Shown: positions 7,716 to 16,300 of the stretch, one piece after another | Numbering within the stretch: position 1 is the stretch's first letter | How the letters are laid out: each line of letters starts with the position of its first letter | From: Verrucomicrobiales bacterium | Lineage (GTDB): Bacteria; Verrucomicrobiota; Verrucomicrobiia; Verrucomicrobiales; SLCJ01 | Reading direction: 5' to 3' | Length of the DNA: 37,266 bases | Assembly: GCA_024636835.1 (NCBI GenBank) | Contig: JAGXGH010000015.1 | Span: forward strand, 1 to 37,266 | Translations under genes and position numbers: made by a program | The notes under the pieces: model-generated | The model's input: only the letters and a program-made list of their open reading frames with translations | Database searches by the model: none | Told to the model about the DNA's origin: nothing

Positions 7716-8429
7716 ATGAAATACAAAATGAAAAACAAATTCCCCCTCGCTGCCGCCGTGGCCTTGATGGCTGGAGCGACATCTAGTCAAGCGGCTATGA
7801 CTATATTAAACATCGGCCAAACAGCACCGTCTTCGAATATCTTTGAATCGTTTGCCACTCCCTCGAGTAATACCCTCACTCGGCTCTCCAATACGGCATC
7901 AGGTTCCGATCGCGACAGAGGGCAGACTTTTTCGGCACCTCAAATTGGTGGCTCTATCGATGGCGAGACTTGGAGTCTTGGAGCCCTTACTGTGCAGATG
8001 ACTCAGTGGACCAGTGATGTGGCTCCCACCGGGGCTGTCGACATGAACCTTTCGATTGTCAATTGGCCTGCTGGTAGTATAAACAGTGGCAGCCCTGGAA
8101 GCGAGATCTTCAACCAAAGTGCCTCGTTCCCAATCGCTGTGTTCACCTCCCTTGATTATTTCACCTTCGACCTCGGAACTACGGTTTCTCTGACCGAGGG
8201 TTCAAATTACGCATTCCTCCTATCGTTTGATGATGGCAATGCAGCTGATATCAGACCCACAATCGGGCAGAGTGCCTCTGCCACCCACGACGGTGGGCTT
8301 TGGACTGGCGGCAGTAATTTTACAGTCGGTCAAGATATGGTTTTCTACTTAACCGCTGTCCCTGAGCCCTCCGTAGCTCTTCTCAGTGGTCTTGGTGCAC
8401 TGATGCTGCTCCGCCGTCGCCGTAACTGA
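7716..8429 (+). CDS. PEP-CTERM sorting domain protein 3
   Basis: A 237-residue exported surface protein. The ATG at 7716 was chosen over the longer frame from 7632 because it begins on the signal peptide (MKYKMKNK, hydrophobic Ala-rich core, SSQAA). The same position is the start in the paralogue at 4821. The beta-rich middle is about nine-tenths identical in DNA to the gene at 6372, pointing to recent tandem duplication with a period of 1344 bases. The tail is complete: VPEPS, hydrophobic LLSGLGALMLL, basic RRRRN. It should be recognised by an exosortase and displayed at the surface. Function beyond that is unknown. A terminator like that of the first paralogue follows. Confidence 0.88.
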   Translation: MKYKMKNKFPLAAAVALMAGATSSQAAMTILNIGQTAPSSNIFESFATPSSNTLTRLSNTASGSDRDRGQTFSAPQIGGSIDGETWSLGALTVQMTQWTSDVAPTGAVDMNLSIVNWPAGSINSGSPGSEIFNQSASFPIAVFTSLDYFTFDLGTTVSLTEGSNYAFLLSFDDGNAADIRPTIGQSASATHDGGLWTGGSNFTVGQDMVFYLTAVPEPSVALLSGLGALMLLRRRRN

Positions 8430-8460
8430 TCCCTGCGAAGGATTCAGAACGAGACATTTC

Positions 8461-8495
8461 AGCGGCGGTCGTCTTCGGATGGCCGCCGTTTTTTT
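8461..8495 (+). terminator. Rho-independent terminator after PEP-CTERM gene 3
   Basis: A 13-pair stem (8461-8473 with 8478-8490), TTCG loop and a T run. It is homologous to the terminator at 5611. Base changes between the two keep pairing through G-T wobbles, which is evidence of selection on the RNA structure. Confidence 0.88.
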
Positions 8496-8511
8496 ATCCT
8501 TCGTCAGGGGC

Positions 8512-8620
8512 ATCGACACTCCTGTCGATCATCTCTTTCGCGTATCTTGCTGGGGCGGCGTCGCTCTTGCAAACCACACCTTTCGCCAAACCGACAGAGT
8601 GTCGGTTCTCCGTCTGGCGA
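8512..8620. repeat. Cluster of hairpins in the convergent intergenic gap
   Basis: Two structures lie between the third PEP-CTERM gene and the minus-strand gene ending at 8679. One is ATCGACA-CTCC-TGTCGAT at 8512-8529, a perfect seven-pair stem. The other is AACCGACA-GAG-TGTCGGTT at 8589-8607, eight pairs with an outer TCGCCA/TGGCGA stem ending at 8620. A further CCTGTCGAT lies near 8630. The repeated GTCGAT/GTCGGT arms suggest a short palindromic intergenic repeat family. They may also help stop transcription from the minus-strand gene, although no long T run accompanies them. Confidence 0.5.
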
Positions 8621-8678
8621 TCTACATGCCTGTCGATTCTGTGTGATGTCCATTCGCCATTACTCGCTCGCAATCCGA

Positions 8679-9359
8679 CTATTCTTCCTTCGGCATTCGG
8701 AAATCCGTGAAAGAACTGATCCTTGGTGCGCGCCTTTTCCCCTCGTCAAAGACAAATACTATGCTGCGTGAGCGCGGATCGTGGTTCCATCGGCTCTCGA
8801 TCAGGGGATGCGTCCGCTCGTCATCGGGAACGCGGAAGTAGAGTTCGACCGGATAATCGCCCGGAGCCTGGGCGGGTTCCTTGACCAACACCGATTTAGT
8901 TGGCGGCAGTTTCAGATCTTGCTTTCCAATTTTCCCGGCGATGGATTTCCGGGTGAGGTTGATCCAAAGCATTTCGCCCCGTCCGATACGGTCTTGGTTC
9001 GCGTTGACCAACTGCATGCGCAGCGGAAGGACGGTGTTGGTAGGATCACGGGCGATGATGAGATAGAAATCAAAAGTCCCCGCCGGGACCACCACTGATG
9101 GCGCCCCCTCTGGAATTTCATCGGGTTTCTGCACCGGTGAGGTGAGAAGCCAGAGCTTTGCGTTGCCGGCGCGTATATCATAAACGGGAGATAAACTCAG
9201 CCTAGGCAACTCGATTTTTTGGGATCGTATACCATCAAAAAGGTAGTAATCGCCGTGTGCTTGCTGTGGTCCGTTGAGGAACAGCGTGCGGCAGGTGTGC
9301 CCACGTTCCTGTGCGCTGAGGATGGGGACGAATAATAAGAAAAATAGGATGAATTTCAT
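8679..9359 (-). CDS. Secreted partner protein of Verru_Chthon cassette protein A, copy 1
   Basis: A 226-residue protein with a clear signal peptide (MKFILFFLLFVPILSAQ). I recognise no enzyme family. After the signal come short beta-rich segments (AKLWLLTSP, PSVVVPAGTFDFYLII, LPLRMQLVN, VELYFRVPD) and a basic end (DEGKRRAPRISSF). It lies 44 bases downstream of the Verru_Chthon A gene on the same strand, so the two are almost certainly cotranscribed. The protein encoded at 17036 occupies the same place after the second Verru_Chthon A gene and has a similar length and block order: signal peptide, an aliphatic strand before a Pro/Gly turn, a VxLxxRxP- or IxLxxxxQ-like end. I infer they are distant paralogues working with the pseudopilin-like protein, perhaps in the periplasm. 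Confidence 0.75.
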   Translation of the reverse strand: MKFILFFLLFVPILSAQERGHTCRTLFLNGPQQAHGDYYLFDGIRSQKIELPRLSLSPVYDIRAGNAKLWLLTSPVQKPDEIPEGAPSVVVPAGTFDFYLIIARDPTNTVLPLRMQLVNANQDRIGRGEMLWINLTRKSIAGKIGKQDLKLPPTKSVLVKEPAQAPGDYPVELYFRVPDDERTHPLIESRWNHDPRSRSIVFVFDEGKRRAPRISSFTDFRMPKEE

Positions 9360-9403
9360 GTTTTTGTCGGTCGTTTTTCACCACAGGAACGCTCTTCCGC
9401 AGA

Positions 9404-12400
9404 CTACACCTCATCGGCATCGAGCCAACGAAAGGAAATCACTTTGAAACGTCTGCCGTAAGCCTGATTAGCCTGTTGAGTGGGCACGGTTGTGATGTCC
9501 GCCTCATCCGTAGGATCAACGAAATCCTTGGTGCGTTGCACCGTCGCCTCACACCAAGCGCGGGCTTGGACGGTGCCATCTGCGGAGTGCGACTCTCCAT
9601 AGGCGCGGATGGTGAAGGTGTCATCGCGGGCGGAAAGAATGGGGGCGATGGGACGCAGGATGTCCGCTTGCCGTGTCCAGCCGGGGAGGCCATAGGTGTT
9701 GTGGCCGACGGCCGCCTCAGGGAATACGTAACCCGTGGGAAAACCGGGGTTATTAGTGAATGGATAGGCTTCCGATACTACAGATTCATTTTGGATCGTC
9801 TCGAAGGGATTTAGGCTATCTGCGGTCAAGGCATTGAGGGCTGTCTGGATCGCTCCGCCCAAGGCTAGGTTCGTATCGGTCGAGAGCTGCCGGTTCACAA
9901 ACTCGGAAAGCGATAGGAACGGGCCGCGTGCGCGAACCTGTTCGACGATATTTTCGGCAAGCAGATCCAGCATCTCATCGGTGAAGACACGGTAGCCGGT
10001 GAACTCCGTGGTGTCGGCATACTCCCCGGCAACTTCCGGTGCTTCGCCTGCCGCCCTATCCCCGGCGACACTGGTACGGCTGAAGGCGTAATCGGTCTCG
10101 GCGGAGAGTTCGATGGCTCCATTGCGCTGGGTGTACGGGATCTTTTGGTTTCGGGCGTGGCCGAGAAGGGCCCGCCACGCTTTTACGGAGGTGGAATTGA
10201 CATTGAACATGCCTTCCACCTCGAGGCGGGAGGCGATGGTTTTCCATGAATCCGCGGGCTGTACCTTGTTCGAGTAAATCTCTCCCGCCTTGGTGTCATT
10301 GGCGGCCTGATCCTCGTGGATGGGCTGATAGGCCCGGTTCATCAGCGGATCCTTCCCCGTCAGAAAATCGAGATAGTTCTGACGCAGATCAGCTCCACCC
10401 GCAGGGCCGAAACCACTGGGTTGCGGGGCGATGGAGGAAAAAAACCAGTCATCAAAAAGGACATGGTTGGCGCAGTAGGAATCGTCTTGCTGTTCATTAT
10501 TCCGGGAGTTGGCGCGGGAATTGGCGGGATTAACGATAGAGTCCTTTGGAAGGATAGGAGATGCGTCCGAGTTGGCCACCACGTTACCAGTGAAAGGAGA
10601 AGTTGGATTCAGACCCCGGATCGGCATGTGGGTCAAATCCGCCAGGGACGCAAGCGGGCGGATGGGTAGCTCAGCGGCAACGATCAGTGAGACTCCTTCG
10701 GCCTTGCGCACCCCGGTGACGATGTAGCTGCTGTTCGTGCTGTTATCGACATTGGGGAGCATGTCGTCCCCTCCCGATGAATGTTCCACCACACTGAAAT
10801 CCCATGGGGAGTTGAGGAGGTTATCATTGCCGGGATATTGCTCCGCGAACCTGGGTCCCGTGTTGGAAGTAAAGAAGTCCACGACGGGGTCGGCCTGAAC
10901 CACTCCCTTGGTGGCCGTGGCCCTGAAATTGGCAATGCGGGAACCAAGCATCATGGAGAGAAACGGCACGGGCGTCACTGAACATTGGGCTAGCGTGGCA
11001 GACGCCAATCCGGTTTTGGGCGGAAACAAAGTATCAGCGTCCGCCCTATCGTAGAATATTTCGAACCAACTATGCGAGCGACCGGAGCCAACGCTATCGA
11101 TGTACCATTGGTAGGCGGATCCACATACTTGGCGATCGCCGGATTTTGCGGAGGGAACATCGAATTTGGCATCGACCCCCATATTTACCGAACCAGGCAG
11201 CGAGACCGCAGCGGGAGTGATCGCACCGCCAACACCCACAAGCCTTTGATCCAGCGGGAAGAAAAGCCCTACCCCGGTTCGGGCCCCTGGGAACAGGTCA
11301 TAGTCGCGTCCCGTTTTCACCTCATTCAAATATCCCGCAGCAGGGCTGAAAATGCGTGTTTCCCCTGGCTCCAGGATCATCGGGTTCTGCCTTATATAGA
11401 ATCGCATATCCCACGCCTTGCTTACGTAGCTAAGGGATTTGTCTATGTATTCCGTCAATGAACTTTGTCCCTGGACCGACCAGTATTCGTCAGCCAGAGC
11501 TGGCGCGCCCGCACCACTGAGCTTGTGATTAAGCGCCAAGGGCAGCGTGTAAGAAGGGTTGATGACGAGGGTTCCGTTTAAGGTGAGCCTCGTGTTGTAG
11601 GGATTCCAGATGGTGACGATAGGTGTGTAAAGAACCGCTGGACGATACTTTCCAGGCTCCGCACCCGACGTCGTGGCGTAATGGGAAACGACGATTTGCA
11701 ACCTGGCCATCTGGGGCATGATGCGTATGTTATGAAACATCTCGTGACCACGATTTAGCACATTGGGGTCGGAGGAACGCCGGAACCCGTCATCCACCCA
11801 GCTCCGGTGATTGATATTCGGGGCGTTGGAGGATGTGGACGACATATCCTTGTAGAGTGTTGCGTAAGTTTTGATTTTCGCCCAACTTGCGATCGGGCCG
11901 CGTTCGAACCGAAACTCCCTATTGTTCCCAGTCCTGTAGTCGGACCAATGATACAACATGCTGTTGGCCGGTCGGTAATCAGAGTCATTTGCGGGACGGG
12001 TGTAATCAAGGCTCGTTGTCGGGCTGATTTGGAAAAACTTCAATCCCGAGGTCGGTTGCTCTTCCCACTTCTCGGTGAGAAGGGACAAATCCTTTCTCCA
12101 CCCGCCGGTGGCGACGTTGGTGAGCAGTCCCATGGAACTGGAGGAGAGATCGTGGAAACTCTGGCTGGGAGTAATGGCACCGACGGCACCGTTGGCGATA
12201 AAGTCCGCGCTGCTGCGGGTCACCGCTTTTTTGGCTAGCGAGGGATCTGCCAAAACCGGATCAAGGTTGAAGGGTTCAGGGTCGGCGACGGAGTGGCTGC
12301 GGTTCTGGTCGGCCCATTGAGCTGCGGTGGGGGTGTTGCCATCGTATGGTTTGGGAATACGAGCCTTTTGGTTCTCTCCGCTCATCCACCAAGCGTATTT

Positions 12401-12985
12401 CCCCTTGTCGCTCAATGCGATCGGCTCGACATGAACTTGCCGGTCGTCGTCCTGGCCAAGACTTCCCGATGATACCAGCGGGACGGATGTAGGCGACGGG
12501 GATTTGCTTACGAGACTGTTGGCGTCGCTCGGAGCCGTTGTGGACTTCGTGCCGGAGACCAGCCAGGAAAGGAAACGCCCATTCTGATCTTCGGCGTTTT
12601 GTTTGGAGTCGTAGTCCGGCTTTTTGGGGCGCCCTGCCAGCGTTCCGCTGATTTCGTGGTCAGACCCCTGCCAACTTTTCCAGACACCTATGAGGGGTGG
12701 GTTGGCAGTATCGAGAATGTCAGACGGAGCCGTGATTCTCATATCAGGTCCCGCGTTCTTCTGCACCTCTCCTATCGCCAGCATCAGCGCGAGCTTTGCG
12801 TTGGCACGAGCCTCGGCCTGTGATACGCCCATATTGGACGTGCGTGTCGCAACCGAGGAAAGACTGAGCAGCGCGACACACAACAGCGTAATAAGAACCA
12901 TCAAAGTCAGAGTGGCTACGAGCGCGAATCCCGTTGAGCGCCCAGCTTTTGAAAATTGTGCGGAAGCGTGTAAAATTGTATTCAC
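9404..12985 (-). CDS. Verru_Chthon cassette protein A, copy 1 (giant pseudopilin-like protein)
   Basis: A 1193-residue protein with a prepilin-like N-terminus. G19-F20 is followed by the hydrophobic helix ALVATLTLMVLITLLCVALL, then the hallmark segment ANAKLALMLAIGEVQKNAGPD, which is diagnostic for Verru_Chthon cassette protein A (TIGR02600 family as I recall it). The usual Glu at mature position 5 is absent, as in GspK/PilX-type minor pilins. Near the C-terminus the block LAENIVEQVRARGPFLSLSEF resembles the helical region of GspK. The last residues, YGRRFKVISFRWLDADEV, are shared with the paralogue at 13380. The start is GTG at 12985; no better codon precedes the helix. It is expected in the inner membrane with a large periplasmic domain. 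The other cassette members (B, C, D) are not in this window, so it is a partial cassette. Confidence 0.87.
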   Translation of the reverse strand: MNTILHASAQFSKAGRSTGFALVATLTLMVLITLLCVALLSLSSVATRTSNMGVSQAEARANAKLALMLAIGEVQKNAGPDMRITAPSDILDTANPPLIGVWKSWQGSDHEISGTLAGRPKKPDYDSKQNAEDQNGRFLSWLVSGTKSTTAPSDANSLVSKSPSPTSVPLVSSGSLGQDDDRQVHVEPIALSDKGKYAWWMSGENQKARIPKPYDGNTPTAAQWADQNRSHSVADPEPFNLDPVLADPSLAKKAVTRSSADFIANGAVGAITPSQSFHDLSSSSMGLLTNVATGGWRKDLSLLTEKWEEQPTSGLKFFQISPTTSLDYTRPANDSDYRPANSMLYHWSDYRTGNNREFRFERGPIASWAKIKTYATLYKDMSSTSSNAPNINHRSWVDDGFRRSSDPNVLNRGHEMFHNIRIMPQMARLQIVVSHYATTSGAEPGKYRPAVLYTPIVTIWNPYNTRLTLNGTLVINPSYTLPLALNHKLSGAGAPALADEYWSVQGQSSLTEYIDKSLSYVSKAWDMRFYIRQNPMILEPGETRIFSPAAGYLNEVKTGRDYDLFPGARTGVGLFFPLDQRLVGVGGAITPAAVSLPGSVNMGVDAKFDVPSAKSGDRQVCGSAYQWYIDSVGSGRSHSWFEIFYDRADADTLFPPKTGLASATLAQCSVTPVPFLSMMLGSRIANFRATATKGVVQADPVVDFFTSNTGPRFAEQYPGNDNLLNSPWDFSVVEHSSGGDDMLPNVDNSTNSSYIVTGVRKAEGVSLIVAAELPIRPLASLADLTHMPIRGLNPTSPFTGNVVANSDASPILPKDSIVNPANSRANSRNNEQQDDSYCANHVLFDDWFFSSIAPQPSGFGPAGGADLRQNYLDFLTGKDPLMNRAYQPIHEDQAANDTKAGEIYSNKVQPADSWKTIASRLEVEGMFNVNSTSVKAWRALLGHARNQKIPYTQRNGAIELSAETDYAFSRTSVAGDRAAGEAPEVAGEYADTTEFTGYRVFTDEMLDLLAENIVEQVRARGPFLSLSEFVNRQLSTDTNLALGGAIQTALNALTADSLNPFETIQNESVVSEAYPFTNNPGFPTGYVFPEAAVGHNTYGLPGWTRQADILRPIAPILSARDDTFTIRAYGESHSADGTVQARAWCEATVQRTKDFVDPTDEADITTVPTQQANQAYGRRFKVISFRWLDADEV

Positions 12986-13379
12986 AATGTATTTATATGG
13001 TAAATAAAAAAATCAGCGCGATGACAATCTTGCGTCATTTTTAAGATAAAACTCCGGAACTATCTATCGCCTAAAAAATGTTCGAACAATTCGGCTCGAA
13101 ATACCGAGACGGTCACGCAATGTAATGTGGTGGTTTTACGCGGCGTAGACATCCTTATCTATGGCATCTGCCGACTTGGGTGGTCGATAATTCCTTTCCA
13201 AACAAGCGACCCCCTAAGGGGATGGCTATAGTATCGTGGAAACCATCCCTTGATCCCGCAACTGGAGCGGATGGCGGGGTTACCCATTAAGTGGGTCGGT
13301 CAAGTGTGAAGCGATGATTGCTCTGTGATGCATTCGGAAGCTATTTTTAGATATAGAAACCCACGCAAACTTATTTCCA
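12986..13379. promoter_or_regulatory. Divergent promoter region between the two Verru_Chthon A genes
   Basis: This 394-base gap holds no gene and must contain the promoters for both outward-facing units. The left end is AT-rich. Visible symmetrical pieces are ATGAC...GTCAT at 13021-13038 and ACCCA-TTAAG-TGGGT near 13282-13296. The shared CCC(AT)C-AAGGGG element occurs at 13210, in plus-strand orientation, 170 bases before the gene at 13380. I could not pick out a convincing pair of -35 and -10 hexamers. Confidence 0.5.
13210..13226 (+). promoter_or_regulatory. Shared CCCATCCAAGGGG element, copy E (variant)
   Basis: GCGAC followed by CCCCTAAGGGGATGGC, a one-base-shorter variant of the element seen in the PEP-CTERM leaders. 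CCCCT-A-AGGGG is itself a perfect palindrome. It links the second Verru_Chthon A gene to the PEP-CTERM cluster. The match is weaker than in copies B to D. Confidence 0.35.
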
Positions 13380-16300
13380 ATGCAAGAATTGAAAGCAAGC
13401 TCTCCATCCATCATCCAACTTCGAAAGGTATCTGGCAACGGTGGCTTCGCCTTGATCGCTACCTTAGTGCTGATGTCTCTCCTCGTAATGCTACTGGTGG
13501 GCTTGCTCTCATTGTCGGCGGTGTCTCTGCGAACGTCTTCGCAGGATTCGACCCAAATCGAGGCGCAGGCAAACGCCAGGCTTGGGCTGATGATGGCTCT
13601 TGGTGAATTGCAAAAACACGCGGGTCCGGACGTTGCGGTCACGGTGCCTTCTGACATTGTCGATGCGGCTCCCGCCAAGTCTCATCTCACCGGGGTTTGG
13701 AAATCGTGGGATTTCGATCCGTCCGCAGGTTCCCCGGACTACGACTCCGAGAAGAGCGACCGCTTTCAGCAGTGGTTGGTTTCGTCGCCGGATCCCATCG
13801 CTACCAGAAACATGGATTTCGTAAACTCCGGCTGGGGCGGCGAGACGATCGAGTTGGTCGGTGAGGGGTCGCTGGGAGTGGGAGCACCGGATGAAGCGAA
13901 GGTCTCCGCGGGACGGGTTCTGGTTTCCTCCGAAGGAAAGGCAAACGGGGCGTTTGCCTGGCATGTGTCCGACGAGGCGGCCAAGGCGCACATCAATGTC
14001 CCTCGTAATCCGGATATGAACGACACCCTGGCCCAGAAAGCTGCGCTGCTCGGCGGCCAGCGCCCCTATGCCTCACGGATCATGGGGCTGGATGGAAGCC
14101 TTCTGGATTTTCTTCCCGGTGACGGCAACACCGCCGCATTTAATCTCAGCAAGGCCAACAAAATGAAGCTGATAAGCCTCAATCAGTTCGACCTACTGCC
14201 TGCCGTTGGTAATGGAGCGAGTAGGATCAAGCCTTTCCGTCACGATGTGACGCCTTACTCACTGGGATTGCTGACCGACGTCCGCCATGGCGGACTCAAG
14301 CAGGATCTGACTTCGGCGTTCGAGCGTGTCAGTTTCTCGAACACTACGAACCTTCCTGTGGAACTCGCCGGCAAGGGTCTTTATGAGACTACCCACGGTA
14401 TCACCGGAGTCTCCGATCCCCGTTGGGGAGCACTGGCAAGCTACTACAACACCTACAAGGTGCTCAATAACACCAATAGTAATCCAAAATTCTCCCAGCC
14501 GCCGAGCGAGCAGCTGACTCTCAGCGACACTGAGTCACCTGGAAAATTCTTCCCGGGTCCGGTGATTCAGAAGGTGGAGATGATGTTGTCCATCGTGGTG
14601 CGCGACAATCATCTGAGCCCCACCGATCGCTATTGTCCCAGCGCCACGTATCCATTCCTCGGCCATCTCGTCTTCACTCCGATCGTCACTCTGCACAATC
14701 CCTACAACGTCAACATTTCCTTCGATCAGATGAAGGTGACCATGGACAACGTTCCCGTCGCCTTCCTGATTTACCTCAATGGCGACCCCATCAACACGCG
14801 CCTGCTGGATTTGAGCTACTACTTCTTCCAGAACCACAAGAGTGGTGTGGGTGCAACAAGTTTCACGATCCGGATCGCCGACTGGACGAACTGGGACAAG
14901 AGAGAATACACTAAAACTAACGGTCCGATCGTGATGAAGCCGGGTCAATCACTGGTCTGCTCGCCCTATCTGGATCCGAGCTACACGTGGAGAAATATCA
15001 CAGCGCAAAATCAAACCGATGATTTCCGCTACGAGAACAGAGGGCGCAAGTCCAAACCTGGGTATTACGGGCGTTGCTTTGGCTTTGATTCGGATGTGAT
15101 TCGCCCGAAATTCAATTATGACGGGGCAGATAACATCCAGACGAACACCCCGCCCCAGCCACCGAAAAGCGCCTTCCTAGGTCTCAGAACAGAGGACTTC
15201 GATAATGGCAATCTGCGGTTGGAATGTGCGATCCGGCAACCGATTACGGGCACTACGAGGTCGGGTATTGATGACACCCAGTTCCAGGTGCGCGCGGAGG
15301 TGACCGTGGCGGGCACGGACTACAACTACGGAGGACTCAGGTTCGGCTTGGGTGCAGACGATAATGAACCGACGACCGACGTATTTACGGATGGGATTGC
15401 TCCTGAAGTTTTCGACACTGGTAACTTCAGGGTCAACGAAGCGTATGTCCCGAATGCGGAGCCCATTTCGAATCACGAGAATGCGCAGACCTTCTGCGTC
15501 TTTTCCGCCTATGCCAGAACTACGAGCGGGGGGGTATACGACAATGGCACGCGCAGCGGAACTCCAGGAAGTGCCCTGAGGGACGGACGCGTCGCCGGGA
15601 TGCCCTATCTGTTCCAAAATCCGGCGCGGACATTGGCGTTCTTGGATCTTGCAACGGAGAAGCCGGGAGCCCATTCGCATGAACTGAACGTCCAGCCTTT
15701 CAACGGTCCCGGTGAGGTGGAGGACTATTTCAATCTGGATCCCCTCAACCGCACGGCATCCCTGACGGGCAACACCACCCAGCGGGGGATCAAGACGGGC
15801 AGCTACCTTGAAGTCCCACTCGGGCCAATGCAGGCCATTGCCGACTTCCGCCGCTCGAATGCACTGTCTTCCCCCTACCTGCCCAACTATGTGCAGCCGG
15901 TCGCAAACTCGCGGATCGCTCCGAATATCTCTACCGACACGGTCAAGATGCCTGCCGATGGAGCGTCCGGCTACGAACTGCTGGATCATGGATTTTTGGC
16001 GAACCACGCACTCTACGATCAATTCTACTTCTCAACCTTCGCCGGGGACGGCGCGCTTGATGCTGAAGATGTGTTCGAAGGTTTCATGAATTCGGGCGAA
16101 TCGCTGCTTTCCCAAGCCTATCAGCCCTATGTTCCTTCAGGGCAATCCGTCGCCAGTGCCCAAAGTGAGCTCTTTGCTTCAGGGACACCGACGGCGGATG
16201 CTTACCAGCGTGCGGCGGCGTATCAGATGGTCAGAGGCTCATTCAATGTGAACTCGACCCGTGTCGAGGCATGGAAGGCCATGCTCGCCGCCGCGAGCAA

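Noticed and set aside
15177..16022. 281-codon minus-strand frame inside the second Verru_Chthon A gene
   Set aside because: It is fully antisense to a family-supported gene, with Arg/Gly/Ile-rich composition and no motif.
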